A DNA stretch of 10,690 nt from an uncultured Oscillospiraceae bacterium (GCA_934661735.1 CAKUJN010000071.1:1-10690), one strand, 5' to 3'. Positions 1 to 7,974 are shown, counted from the first letter of the stretch. Made by a program: numbers and translations. The notes: a model not told the origin generated them from the sequence alone.

Positions 1-1
1 G

Positions 2-74
2 AGCTGGTAGACGGACTCGAACCCCCGACCTGCTGATTACAAATCAGCTGCTCTACCAACTGAGCTATACCAGC
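2..74 (-). tRNA. tRNA-Thr (anticodon UGU)
   Basis: Read on the minus strand, this folds as a complete cloverleaf. The 7-bp acceptor stem is GCTGGTA/TACCAGC, the D stem GCTC/GAGC, the anticodon stem GCTGA/TCAGC, and the loop TTTGTAA gives anticodon UGU, which decodes ACA as threonine. The T loop is TTCGAGT. The discriminator base is U, followed by a C at the window edge, so whether CCA is encoded cannot be seen. The T stem (GGGGG against CCGTC) has one G-G mismatch in its middle and one G-U pair, which is slightly unusual. A perfect-consensus promoter lies just upstream. Confidence 0.95.
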
Positions 75-91
75 ACGCTGACAGCATGAGC

Positions 92-120
92 ATTATACTC
101 GAATGGATGCAAAATGTCAA
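92..120 (-). promoter_or_regulatory. tRNA-Thr promoter
   Basis: On the minus strand, TTGACA (120-115) and TATAAT (97-92) are separated by exactly 17 bp. This is a perfect sigma-A/sigma-70 consensus promoter. Transcription should start near 85, about ten bases before the mature tRNA 5' end at 74. A full consensus suits a highly expressed stable RNA. Confidence 0.9.
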
Positions 121-182
121 CTGCTTTCTTTCCTTTTTTGCAAAAAAGAATTTTCTCCGGCGGCAAAGCCGAGATATGAGCC

Positions 183-211
183 TTGCCGTTTTCGAGCCGG
201 TGCGGTATAAT
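183..211 (+). promoter_or_regulatory. Promoter of the rsmF-walRK unit
   Basis: TTGCCG (183-188), a 17-bp spacer and a perfect TATAAT (206-211) lie just ahead of the methyltransferase gene. The predicted start near 218 leaves a leader of about 28 nt carrying the strong ribosome binding site. No other clear promoter is seen between here and the two-component genes, so this is probably the main promoter for walR and walK as well. Confidence 0.75.
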
Positions 212-245
212 ATTTCTGTTATTGCGTCCGGAGGGGAGGAAAGCC

Positions 246-1583
246 ATGCTGCCGGAGTTATTTTTGAAGAGAATGCAGACGCTGCTCGGCAGCGAGTTCG
301 ACGAATTCCTCGCCTCCTATGCGCGCCCGCGCAATGCGGGCCTGCGGCTCAATCCGCTGAAGGCAGATAGTACGGCCGGATTGGAGGCGTTCGGCCTTTC
401 GCCGGTGCCGTGGGCGGAAAACGGCTTTTACTACGATCCCGACACGCGCCCAGGGCTGAGCCCTCTGCATGAGGCGGGGGTGTTTTACATGCAGGAGCCA
501 AGCGCCATGGCACCCGTGGCGCTTCTGGATGCGCAGCCGGATGAATGGGTGCTGGATCTGTGCGCCGCGCCTGGCGGCAAGTCCACGCAGATTGCCGGAC
601 AGCTGCGGGGCAGGGGACTGCTGGTCTGCAATGAGATTCAGCCGAAGCGCGCGCGGATTCTTGCGGGCAACATCGAGCGCATGGGAATTTCCAATGCGCT
701 GGTGCTCAATGAGCATCCGCAGCGGCTGGAATCGCGCTTCGCGGGCTGCTTTGACAGAGTTCTGGTGGACGCGCCCTGCTCGGGTGAGGGAATGTTCCGC
801 AAGGAGGCGGCCGCCGTTGCCGACTGGTCGGAGCAGACGGTGGACATGTGCGCCGCGCGCCAGCGGGAGATTTTGAACAGTGCGGCGAAAATGCTGCGCG
901 CAGGCGGACGGCTGGTGTATTCGACCTGTACGTTTGCGCCGCAGGAGAACGAGGGGAGCGTCAGCGCCTTTTTGCGCGAGCATCCGGATTTTCACGTCGA
1001 GCGTGTGGCCGCGCCGTGGTTTTCCGCCGGCCGGCCAGACTGGATCGACGCTCCGGCGGAGGGACTGGAGCATACGTTCCGCCTGTGGCCGCACCGGCTG
1101 CGCGGCGAGGGACATTATGCCGCCGTGCTGCGAAAGGACGGCGATGCGCCGCGCGCGCGTCTGCCGGAGGAGCCGGCGGTAAAAACGCCGCGAGAGCTGA
1201 CGGAATTCTGTGCCGCGACCGGCGCGCCGGTGCCGGAGGGCAGGCTCATTGCATTCGGCAGTACGCTGTTCCTTGCCCCACGGGAGTTTCCGGAGCTGAA
1301 AGGGCTGCGCGTGCTGCGCGCGGGTCTTGAGCTGGGCGAGGTATTGAAAAACCGCTTTGAACCGGCACATGCGTGGGCGCTGTGGATGAAAGCGCCGGAG
1401 CGCGGCGTGTCCTTTCCTGCCGCGTCGGACGAGCTGCGCCGGTATCTGGCGGGCGAAACGCTGCAGGATACGCGGCGCGGCTGGATGCCGGTGTGCGTTG
1501 ACGGCTATTCGCTCGGCTGGGCAAAGGGCGACGGTACAATCTTAAAAAACCACTATCCAAAGGCGCTCCGGCGCCCGTTGTAG
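246..1583 (+). CDS. RsmF/RsmB-family rRNA cytosine-C5 methyltransferase
   Basis: A 445-residue SAM-dependent methyltransferase of the NOL1/NOP2/Sun (RsmF-like) family, expected to methylate carbon 5 of a cytosine in rRNA. The ATG at 246 is chosen because a strong GGAGGGGAGGAA site precedes it and the promoter at 183-211 would overlap any longer reading. The SAM-binding loop LDLCAAPGGKST spans about residues 103-114. DAPCSGEGMFRKE carries the motif IV cysteine, Cys178, and YSTCTFAPQENE carries the motif VI cysteine, Cys228, the expected catalytic nucleophile. Residues from about 285 onward match in position the extra C-terminal RNA-binding region seen in RsmF proteins. It is the first gene of the unit and lies 31 bp before walR. 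The family assignment is firm; the exact target cytosine cannot be told from sequence. Confidence 0.93.
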   Translation: MLPELFLKRMQTLLGSEFDEFLASYARPRNAGLRLNPLKADSTAGLEAFGLSPVPWAENGFYYDPDTRPGLSPLHEAGVFYMQEPSAMAPVALLDAQPDEWVLDLCAAPGGKSTQIAGQLRGRGLLVCNEIQPKRARILAGNIERMGISNALVLNEHPQRLESRFAGCFDRVLVDAPCSGEGMFRKEAAAVADWSEQTVDMCAARQREILNSAAKMLRAGGRLVYSTCTFAPQENEGSVSAFLREHPDFHVERVAAPWFSAGRPDWIDAPAEGLEHTFRLWPHRLRGEGHYAAVLRKDGDAPRARLPEEPAVKTPRELTEFCAATGAPVPEGRLIAFGSTLFLAPREFPELKGLRVLRAGLELGEVLKNRFEPAHAWALWMKAPERGVSFPAASDELRRYLAGETLQDTRRGWMPVCVDGYSLGWAKGDGTILKNHYPKALRRPL

Positions 1584-1614
1584 GATATACGGAGACATAA
1601 AAGGAGGAAACGGC

Positions 1615-2316
1615 ATGGATGCGGAAAAGAAAACCGTTCTGATTGTCGAGGATGAACGCGCCATCGTGGAGATTCTGAAATTCAATCTGGCGCGCGAGGG
1701 CTATGCCACGCTGGAGGCGCTGGATGGCGAAGCCGGTCTGGAGCTGGCGCGCACGTCCGATCCGGACCTGATTCTGCTGGATGTGATGCTGCCGAAGATG
1801 AATGGCTTTGACATCTGCGCGACGCTGCGCGCGGAGGGGCATGTGACGCCGATCATCATGCTGACGGCGCGCGAGGAGGAGACGGACAAGGTGCTGGGCC
1901 TTGAGGCCGGCGCGGACGATTACGTGACAAAGCCGTTTTCCATGCGCGAGCTGATGGCGCGCGTCAAGGCCAATATCCGCCGCCGCGAATTCGGGAGCGT
2001 CGGCCGCCCCGTGGGCGAGGTTTTGCAGGCAGGCCGGCTGAAGCTGAACGTCGAGTCGTTCACCGTCACGAAAAACGACGCGCCGGTTGAGCTGACGCAG
2101 AAGGAATATGATCTTCTGCTGCATCTGATGCGCCAGCGCGGCAAGGTTTTTACGCGCGAGGATCTGATGCAGAAGGTCTGGAATTACGACTATTTCGGCG
2201 ACATGCGCACCGTGGATGTGACCATCCGCCGTCTGCGCGAGAAAATTGAGGATGACCCTGGAAAGCCCGAGTTTATCATGACGAAGCGCGGCGCGGGCTA
2301 TTACTTCGCGGAATAA
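1615..2316 (+). CDS. walR: Response regulator WalR (YycF), OmpR family
   Basis: A 233-residue OmpR/PhoB-type response regulator that controls peptidoglycan hydrolase and cell-wall genes in Firmicutes. The receiver domain (about 5-118) has the acidic pair Glu12/Asp13, phospho-acceptor Asp56 in LILLDVMLP, Thr84 and Lys106 in YVTKPF. The C-terminal winged helix (about 135-230) contains the stretch WNYDYFGDMRTVDVTIRRL followed by REKIEDDP and a KRGAGYYF end, a form typical of WalR rather than of other OmpR-type regulators. The start has a strong AAGGAGG site seven bases upstream. It sits 31 bp after the methyltransferase gene and 28 bp before the kinase gene, so the three are probably co-transcribed. 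Length matches the family (about 235 residues). Confidence 0.95.
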   Translation: MDAEKKTVLIVEDERAIVEILKFNLAREGYATLEALDGEAGLELARTSDPDLILLDVMLPKMNGFDICATLRAEGHVTPIIMLTAREEETDKVLGLEAGADDYVTKPFSMRELMARVKANIRRREFGSVGRPVGEVLQAGRLKLNVESFTVTKNDAPVELTQKEYDLLLHLMRQRGKVFTREDLMQKVWNYDYFGDMRTVDVTIRRLREKIEDDPGKPEFIMTKRGAGYYFAE

Positions 2317-2344
2317 CCATCCCACAAAGAGAGGAGGCGGGACG

Positions 2345-4096
2345 ATGCGTTCGCTTCGCATGAAGCTGGTCATGATCCTTGTGATCCTGATTCTGGCGCT
2401 GATGACGGTCATCGGCGCATTCCTGATCAACGGCGTCGGAAGCTTTTACATTTCGGAATTCTATGTGCAGATGGAGCAGACGTTTTCGCCCGACTTCATT
2501 GCCCAGCTGCAGCGGCTCCCGTCGCAGACCGACGACGCGCCCGCGCAGATGAAGGAGCTTCTGATGGCGCAGGCGGGCCTCGGCATCGATATTTCCAACC
2601 GGAACGTCTATATTCTGGACGCAACCGGAAGTGTGCTTGCCAGCTCCAATCAGCAGACCTCCGTCAGCATGACGGCAAATCTCCTGACGGCCATGAACGG
2701 CGAAATCGGACAGGAGAGCTCGATTGCCAACGCCTATATGGATCTGGCTATTCCGATTACATCGGAAAACGAAAGCTACATCGTCTATATTCTGGATCAG
2801 AAGGCCACGGTGGACGCGCTGACCAGCGAGGTGCTCAGCATTATTCTGCGCGCGCTGCTGCTGGGTCTGGTGATCAGCGTGGTGCTGTCGTTCCTGCTGG
2901 CGCAGATTCTCATCACGCCGCTTCGCGCGCTGACGACCGGCACGCGGCAGGTCGCCGCGGGCGACTTTTCCCAGAAGCTTGAGGTCACAAGCCGCGATGA
3001 AATCGGCGTGCTGACGCGGAACTTCAACTATATGTCGCAGGTGCTTCAGGACACGCTGTCCGAGGTGGAAAATGAGCGCAACAAGCTCTCTACGCTCTTT
3101 CTGCACATGACCGACGGCGTCGTCGCGTTCTCCGCGAGCGGCACGGTCATCCACTACAACCCCGCCGCGACGCAGATGCTTGGCCGCAGCATCGACCCGA
3201 CGACTACGTTTGCCGAGCTGTTCTCCGGCGAGGCGGATTTCGAGCAGCTGCTCAGCCTCAAGCGGCCGGAGTATCTGGAGTCGCAGAAAACGGCGGGCGA
3301 GCGTGAGCTTGAGCTGTTCATGGCGCCGTACTCCGCCGACCAGATGGCGGCCGGCGCGATGGTCGTTATCCACGACGTCACGCAGCAGCGCAAGATGGAG
3401 GCCAGCAAGCGCGAGTTTGTGGCCAACGTGTCGCATGAGCTGCGCACGCCGCTGACCAACATCAAATCCTACGCCGAGACGATTGTTTCGGCGGGCGACG
3501 ATATCCCGCCTGAGCTGCGCAGCAATTTCATGGGCGTCATCATCAACGAGGCCGACCGCATGACGCGCATCGTACAGGACCTGCTGACGCTCAGCAAGAT
3601 CGACTACGGCAAGATGGAGATGAACATCACGCGCTTCTCCTTTGCAAGGGCGGTGCAGAATGTCTATGAGGCCGTCGCGCTCAACGCCGAAAGCCACGGC
3701 CACACGCTGACGTTCAGCTGTGCGGAAAACCTGCCGGACGTCAACGGCGACCGCGAGCGCATCGAGCAGGTGGTCATGAACATCGTCTCCAACGCCATCA
3801 AATACACGCCGGACGGCGGAAAAATCGACATCACCGTCGGACAGAGCGGGAAAAACGTCTTTGTCCGCGTATCGGATAACGGCATCGGCATTCCGGAAAA
3901 GGATCTGCCGCGGCTGTTCGAGCGGTTCTATCGCGTGGATAAAGCGCGCTCGCGCGAGTCCGGCGGCACGGGCCTCGGCCTGTCCATCGCCAAGGAGATT
4001 CTGAACCAGCTCAAGGGCGATATCCGCATCGAGTCGGTCTACGGCGAGGGCACGGATGCAATCATCACGCTCCCCGCCGCCGACCCGCAGAATTGA
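2345..4096 (+). CDS. walK: Sensor histidine kinase WalK (YycG)
   Basis: A 583-residue membrane histidine kinase, the partner of WalR. Order of domains: membrane segment 1 (about 7-29), an extracytoplasmic sensor region (about 31-163), membrane segment 2 (about 165-190), HAMP linker (about 188-240), a PAS domain (about 246-350), the dimerisation/phosphoacceptor helix with FVANVSHELRTP placing the phosphorylated histidine at His364, and a HATPase domain with N box Asn483, the D box SDNGIGIP around Asp511, an F box LFERFYRVD and the ATP-lid motif GGTGLGLS at 540-547. This is the complete WalK architecture, slightly shorter than the about 611 residues of the Bacillus protein. A GAGGAGG site lies seven bases before the ATG. 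No domain appears missing or damaged. Confidence 0.94.
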   Translation: MRSLRMKLVMILVILILALMTVIGAFLINGVGSFYISEFYVQMEQTFSPDFIAQLQRLPSQTDDAPAQMKELLMAQAGLGIDISNRNVYILDATGSVLASSNQQTSVSMTANLLTAMNGEIGQESSIANAYMDLAIPITSENESYIVYILDQKATVDALTSEVLSIILRALLLGLVISVVLSFLLAQILITPLRALTTGTRQVAAGDFSQKLEVTSRDEIGVLTRNFNYMSQVLQDTLSEVENERNKLSTLFLHMTDGVVAFSASGTVIHYNPAATQMLGRSIDPTTTFAELFSGEADFEQLLSLKRPEYLESQKTAGERELELFMAPYSADQMAAGAMVVIHDVTQQRKMEASKREFVANVSHELRTPLTNIKSYAETIVSAGDDIPPELRSNFMGVIINEADRMTRIVQDLLTLSKIDYGKMEMNITRFSFARAVQNVYEAVALNAESHGHTLTFSCAENLPDVNGDRERIEQVVMNIVSNAIKYTPDGGKIDITVGQSGKNVFVRVSDNGIGIPEKDLPRLFERFYRVDKARSRESGGTGLGLSIAKEILNQLKGDIRIESVYGEGTDAIITLPAADPQN

Positions 4097-4102
4097 GCGC
4101 CG

Positions 4103-4140
4103 TTATCCACGAATCCGCGCCCGCGCAGGCCGCGGGATAA
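4103..4140 (+). other. GC-rich hairpin between walK and the yycH-like gene
   Basis: In the 68-bp gap after walK, CCCGCG (4120-4125) pairs with CGCGGG (4131-4136) around a 5-nt loop, and TTATCC (4103-4108) matches GGATAA (4135-4140) further out as an alternative pairing. There is no T run after it, so it is not a good terminator. It could be an RNA processing or partial attenuation site that sets different levels for the kinase and the downstream genes. That role is inference. Confidence 0.35.
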
Positions 4141-4164
4141 AATTACACGAAAGGAGCCGGACGC

Positions 4165-5466
4165 ATGAAACGCCGTGCCATTGAGCTGCTGAAGGATATT
4201 CTGATCGTCATACTGGTGCTGGCCATACTGGTGCTGACGATTCTTGCGCTTCCGGCGGAAACGCTGACGTCCACGCCGTGGCTGGCGGCGCTCCTGCGCC
4301 CGTTCGCGGGCGTGCTGGGCATGAGCCAGGCGGAGCTGACGTATACGGAAAAGGCGGTTCCGGCGATGGACGCCGCGCAGCCGCTGGCAATCTCCATTAA
4401 AAACACAGCCGGACGCTACAGCTGCCAGTACGATTTTGCCGCGCTGGACAGCGCATATGAAACGCTCGGCAGTACGCTGGGACAGGCACTGGATACGGCG
4501 GGAACACTGTCGGAGACGACGCGCTCGCGGCTGTACGCCGCGCTTGAGGAGCCGAGCGCCGCGCTGTGGTATCCGGCGGAGCTTCCGGCCGAGGCGCTGG
4601 CGACATGGCTGGGTGTTGAGGCGGAGCTGGACGGCTGCATGGCGCAGATGTTGGTGCTTTCGGTGCAGGACGGCGCGGTGCGGCTGTATCTGTGCGGCGA
4701 TCAGACGCGCGTATGCGACACGCAGGTGCCCGCGGAGACGCTGGTGCAGACGCTTGACTCATTCCGGCCGGACGGCAGCCGCTTCGCCTTTGAGGATGGC
4801 AGCGGCCTGTATCAGGCGGCGGCGCCCCTGTCGCTGATTTCCGACGCGACGCCGCAGATCTACGCCGCCTCGGCGCAGAATCCGTGCGACAGCCGCTTCG
4901 TGACGGCGCTTGCCACGCAGATGGGCTTCAACCCATATGGTGACACGAGCTATACCGACGCGGCGGGCAATTCCTTTTTCTCCGAGACCGGCTGTTCGCT
5001 TCGCGTCTCCGCGTCGGGGCAGCTTCTTTATGAAAGCAGCGCGGACGCGCGCTTCAGCGCGCCCTCCGAATCGCCGGAGAGCCTGATCGAAACGGCAAGA
5101 GGGCTTCTGGATACGCTGGCGGGGGGCGTTACCGGCTCCGCGCGCCTGTATCTCAGCGGCTTTGAACAGACGGACGACGGCGCGGTGTGTACCTTTGACT
5201 ATGTGCTCAACGGCGTGTCTGTCTTACAGCAGCAGGGCGCCGAGCCGGCGGCCGGTGTGACGTTTACCGGAAGCACCATCACCGAGCTGACGCTCAGCTT
5301 CCGGACCTATACGCTCTCCACGCAGACCATCGCGGTCATGCCCGCGGCGCAGGCCGCGGCCATCGTCAGGGACGGAACGCTTCTGCGCGTCTGCTATGAC
5401 GACGCGGGCGGCACCGAGCTGAGCGCGGGCTGGCGCGCGAACCAGGGCGTAACCGAAAACGGCTGA
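4165..5466 (+). CDS. YycH/WalH-like membrane-anchored regulator
   Basis: A 433-residue protein with a short cytoplasmic N terminus (MKRRAIELLKD), one hydrophobic span at about 10-30 (rich in Leu, Ile, Val), and a large extracytoplasmic part with no further membrane segment. This topology, the size and the position directly after walK match YycH (WalH), which binds the membrane parts of WalK and modulates its activity in Bacillus and Staphylococcus. I assign it by position and topology more than by residue motifs; the sequence is not obviously close to Bacillus YycH. The extracytoplasmic part is rich in Ala, Ser, Thr and Asp and looks like soluble alpha/beta domains. AAGGAG lies eight bases before the ATG. 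It is followed after 58 bp by the similarly built yycI-like gene. Confidence 0.7.
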   Translation: MKRRAIELLKDILIVILVLAILVLTILALPAETLTSTPWLAALLRPFAGVLGMSQAELTYTEKAVPAMDAAQPLAISIKNTAGRYSCQYDFAALDSAYETLGSTLGQALDTAGTLSETTRSRLYAALEEPSAALWYPAELPAEALATWLGVEAELDGCMAQMLVLSVQDGAVRLYLCGDQTRVCDTQVPAETLVQTLDSFRPDGSRFAFEDGSGLYQAAAPLSLISDATPQIYAASAQNPCDSRFVTALATQMGFNPYGDTSYTDAAGNSFFSETGCSLRVSASGQLLYESSADARFSAPSESPESLIETARGLLDTLAGGVTGSARLYLSGFEQTDDGAVCTFDYVLNGVSVLQQQGAEPAAGVTFTGSTITELTLSFRTYTLSTQTIAVMPAAQAAAIVRDGTLLRVCYDDAGGTELSAGWRANQGVTENG

Positions 5467-5524
5467 CACGCCTGTTCAGAGCCCCCTGCGCTTTTGCTTC
5501 AGAATTACGGAAGGGAGGCAGACC

Positions 5525-6361
5525 ATGCCGGTATCCAAAATCAAGAATCTGATTCTGCTGATTCTCAGCGTCTGTGTGATTTTCCTGCTGGCGCTGGTTG
5601 TGCCGCAGCGGCTGGAGCAGGCACGCGCCGAGCGCGAGATCCACGACCGGCTGGAGGAGCTGTTTGCCTCCTATGACATCCAGCTTGCCGCCGAAAGCCT
5701 GCCGGTCAGTGAAAGTCTGTATGCCGTGGAGCTTGGCGCGCAGGAGAGCGCGGCCGAGCAGGCGGCGCTTGCCCTGCTGGGGCAGGAGGCCGCGGCCGCA
5801 GACGATTCCACGCGCTTCGCGCCGTCGTATGCCTCGGATGCGGGAACGTGCAGCATGACGCTGGACGGCGCGTTTCACGCCGGACTGCGCGGCCGTGCGG
5901 CGGCTTCCGACATTTTGCGGGATGCGGAAAAGGTTTTGTCCCAGCTTGGCTTTTCCCACGGCGCGCTTTCGCAGCCGGTGCGGCAGAGCGCGGGCGTGTT
6001 CCGCGTCGACGCGGCGCAGCAGCTGCTGGGCGTTCCGGTTTTTTCCGAGGGACTGCACCTGACGTATGTCAATAACGTCCTGACGGAGATCGACGGCGTA
6101 TTTTATACCGGCGGCGGCCAGATCACGCGCATCAGCGAGGCCGCATGTATCTCCTGCGCCGACGCGCTGGTGTCGCTGCTGTCCAGCCGCGACCAGCTCG
6201 GCTGGGTCGGCAGCAGCGTCCTGAGCGTCCGCCAGGGCTATCGCTACGCCGAGTCCGCCTCGGCCAGCATGCGCCTGATCCCCGTCTGGATGATTGAAAC
6301 CGACACGGGAACGTTTCAGGTCGGCGGCCTGACCGGCGAGGTTTCGCCGCAGGAGGGCTGA
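5525..6361 (+). CDS. YycI/WalI-like membrane-anchored regulator
   Basis: A 278-residue protein with one N-terminal hydrophobic span (about 7-26, KNLILLILSVCVIFLLAL) followed by a charged coil-forming stretch and an extracytoplasmic domain. In place, size and topology it corresponds to YycI (WalI), which with YycH forms a complex with WalK. The last 70 residues, from about ISCADALVSLL through RLIPVWMIETDTG to VGGLTGEV, have the look of the two-domain YycI/PepSY-like fold, in which a Trp-rich strand and a final TGEV turn recur. A GGGAGG site precedes the ATG by six bases. The stop codon overlaps a perfect 14-bp palindrome (6358-6371). Function is inferred from context; the fold comparison is from memory of the family. 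Confidence 0.68.
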   Translation: MPVSKIKNLILLILSVCVIFLLALVVPQRLEQARAEREIHDRLEELFASYDIQLAAESLPVSESLYAVELGAQESAAEQAALALLGQEAAAADDSTRFAPSYASDAGTCSMTLDGAFHAGLRGRAAASDILRDAEKVLSQLGFSHGALSQPVRQSAGVFRVDAAQQLLGVPVFSEGLHLTYVNNVLTEIDGVFYTGGGQITRISEAACISCADALVSLLSSRDQLGWVGSSVLSVRQGYRYAESASASMRLIPVWMIETDTGTFQVGGLTGEVSPQEG

Positions 6362-6415
6362 CGCGCGTCAGAATGTGAGCTGTGTTGACCGCCTTCGACA
6401 AAATACGAAAATATG

Positions 6416-6444
6416 CGCGCCGGAGCGTCATGCGCTCCGGCGCG
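6416..6444. terminator. Hairpin terminating the walRK unit (probable)
   Basis: CGCGCCGGAGCG (6416-6427) and CGCTCCGGCGCG (6433-6444) form a perfect 12-bp stem around a 5-nt loop, 55 bp after the yycI-like stop. The plus-strand T tract after it is weak (GTGAAATTCTT). On the minus strand it is followed by a T-rich run. It most likely ends, or partly ends, the walRK transcript before the separate murA promoter. Confidence 0.6.
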
Positions 6445-6502
6445 TGAAATTCTTAAGAAAACATGAAGAAATGCGTTTCCGATTTGTCATTTTTCCTTTA
6501 CT

Positions 6503-6531
6503 TTGGAAGGCATCTGTGGTATTCTTATACT
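6503..6531 (+). promoter_or_regulatory. murA promoter
   Basis: TTGGAA (6503-6508), a 17-bp spacer and TATACT (6526-6531) form a good sigma-A type promoter, placed after the hairpin that closes the previous unit. The predicted start near 6538 gives a leader of about 95 nt before murA. This suggests that murA can be transcribed independently of walRK. Confidence 0.7.
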
Positions 6532-6608
6532 GTTCATCGGTGCATTGCCCCACTACATATGCCGATGGAACGAATTGTCTCTGCTAGACAGACCAAAAAC
6601 AGCGAATA

Positions 6609-6625
6609 CTCTTTCAAAAAGAGGG
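6609..6625 (+). promoter_or_regulatory. murA ribosome binding site within a small hairpin
   Basis: CTCTTT (6609-6614) can pair with AAAGAG (6618-6623) around a 3-nt loop. The right arm overlaps the binding site GAGGG (6621-6625), which lies seven bases before the TTG at 6633. This site decides the TTG start, since no ATG is in a suitable place. The hairpin is short and AT-rich, so any effect on translation would be mild. Confidence 0.5.
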
Positions 6626-6632
6626 TTTTATT

Positions 6633-7928
6633 TTGATCCAATATCACGTTCAGGGCGGTACACGGCTTGAGGGTACCGTTACGATTTCCGGCGCGAAAAA
6701 CGCCGCTGTCGCAATCCTTCCGGCCACGCTGCTAGTCAGCGGCACCTGCCGCATTGAAAATGTTCCGGATATTTCAGATGTTCGTCTGCTGCTTGAAATT
6801 CTCGGCGATATGGGTGCCGGCATCCGGCGCCTGAGCCGTCACTCGTTTGAAATCGACTGCTCGCATGTCCGCAACGCCACGGCTCCGATCGAGCTGGTGC
6901 GTCGTATCCGCGCCTCGTATTATCTCATCGGCGTGGAGCTTGGCCGCTTCGGCCACGCGCGCGTGGCCATGCCCGGCGGCTGCAACTTCGGCGTCCGTCC
7001 CATCGATCAGCACATCAAGGGCTTTGAGGCCATGGGCGCGCTGGTTGAGCAGAACGGCGGCTATGTCTGCGCCGACGCGCCCGAGGGCGGGCTCCAGGGC
7101 GGTCATGTGTATCTGGATATCGTCTCCGTCGGCGCGACGATGAACATCCTGCTGGCGGCTGTGCTGTCCGACGGCATGACGATTATCGAAAACTGCGCGA
7201 AGGAGCCGCACATCGTCGATCTGGCAAACTTCCTCAACGCCATGGGCGCGCGTATTTCCGGCGCGGGCACCGACGTGATCAAGGTCCGCGGCGTCAAGGT
7301 CCTGCGCGGCGGCAGCTATACCATCATCCCCGATCAGATTGAGGCCGGCACCTATATGACGGCCGCGGCCGCGTGCGGCGGCAATGTGCTGATTGAGAAT
7401 ATCATTCCCAAGCATCTGGACTGCATCACTGCGAAGCTCCGCGAAATGGGCGCGCGCGTGACCGAGTATGACGACGCCATCCGCGTGGAGACAACACGCC
7501 GCCTGCGCCGTTCAAACGTCAAGACGATGCCGTATCCTGGCTTCCCGACCGATATGCAGCCGCAGATTGCGGTGTGCATGGCGCTGGCCGAGGGCACCAG
7601 CCTCGTCACCGAGGGCATTTACGACAACCGCTTCCGCTATACGGGCGAGCTCAACCGCATGGGCGCGTGCATTCAGGTGGAAAGCAAAACCGCCGTCATT
7701 GACGGTGTGCACCAGCTCCACGGCTGCGCGGTGCGTGCGTGCGATCTGCGCGCGGGCGCGGCGATGGTCATCGCGGCGATGGCCGCCGAGGGTGAAAGCG
7801 TGATCGAGGACGCGCACTATATCGAGCGCGGCTATGAGGATATCATCGGCAAGCTTCGCGCGCTGGGCGCGAAAATCCGCCGTGTGGAGACCTATGAACC
7901 GGCCGGTACCACGGAGTCGGCTGGCTGA
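6633..7928 (+). CDS. murA: UDP-N-acetylglucosamine 1-carboxyvinyltransferase MurA
   Basis: MurA transfers enolpyruvate from phosphoenolpyruvate to UDP-GlcNAc in the cytoplasm, the first committed step of peptidoglycan synthesis. The 431-residue length fits the family (about 420-435). Visible motifs are SGAKNAAVAILPATLL with the catalytic Lys22/Asn23 pair, Arg93 in RRIRASYYLIG, and the loop MPGGCNFGVRPIDQH with the active-site cysteine at Cys117, the residue alkylated by fosfomycin. The proton-relay region is seen in PGFPTDMQPQ, which carries the conserved Asp. Having Cys rather than Asp in the loop predicts fosfomycin sensitivity for this enzyme. The start is TTG with a GAGGG site. It has its own promoter and a strong terminator, so it is probably monocistronic. 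Firmicutes often have two paralogues (MurAA and MurAB); I cannot tell which this is. Confidence 0.95.
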   Translation: MIQYHVQGGTRLEGTVTISGAKNAAVAILPATLLVSGTCRIENVPDISDVRLLLEILGDMGAGIRRLSRHSFEIDCSHVRNATAPIELVRRIRASYYLIGVELGRFGHARVAMPGGCNFGVRPIDQHIKGFEAMGALVEQNGGYVCADAPEGGLQGGHVYLDIVSVGATMNILLAAVLSDGMTIIENCAKEPHIVDLANFLNAMGARISGAGTDVIKVRGVKVLRGGSYTIIPDQIEAGTYMTAAAACGGNVLIENIIPKHLDCITAKLREMGARVTEYDDAIRVETTRRLRRSNVKTMPYPGFPTDMQPQIAVCMALAEGTSLVTEGIYDNRFRYTGELNRMGACIQVESKTAVIDGVHQLHGCAVRACDLRAGAAMVIAAMAAEGESVIEDAHYIERGYEDIIGKLRALGAKIRRVETYEPAGTTESAG

Positions 7929-7940
7929 GAATGAAAGACA

Positions 7941-7974
7941 ATCCCTGCGTGACAATGTCACGCGGGGATTTTTG
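7941..7974 (+). terminator. Intrinsic terminator of murA
   Basis: ATCCCTGCGTGAC (7941-7953) pairs with GTCACGCGGGGAT (7957-7969) around the 3-nt loop AAT. The 13-bp stem has one G-U pair and runs directly into a T tract (7969-7973). It lies 12 bp after the murA stop and is a classic rho-independent terminator. Confidence 0.9.

Noticed and set aside
258..3703. Long minus-strand open frames opposite the methyltransferase, walR and walK genes (258-1370, 1246-2430, 2276-3703)
   Set aside because: They are rich in Arg, His and Ala, lack ribosome binding sites and oppose genes with clear family motifs. This is the usual mirror effect of GC-rich coding DNA.
6375..6587. A 70-codon plus-strand open frame between the yycI-like gene and murA
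   Set aside because: It spans the hairpin at 6416-6444 and the murA promoter, has no binding site and no recognisable protein pattern.
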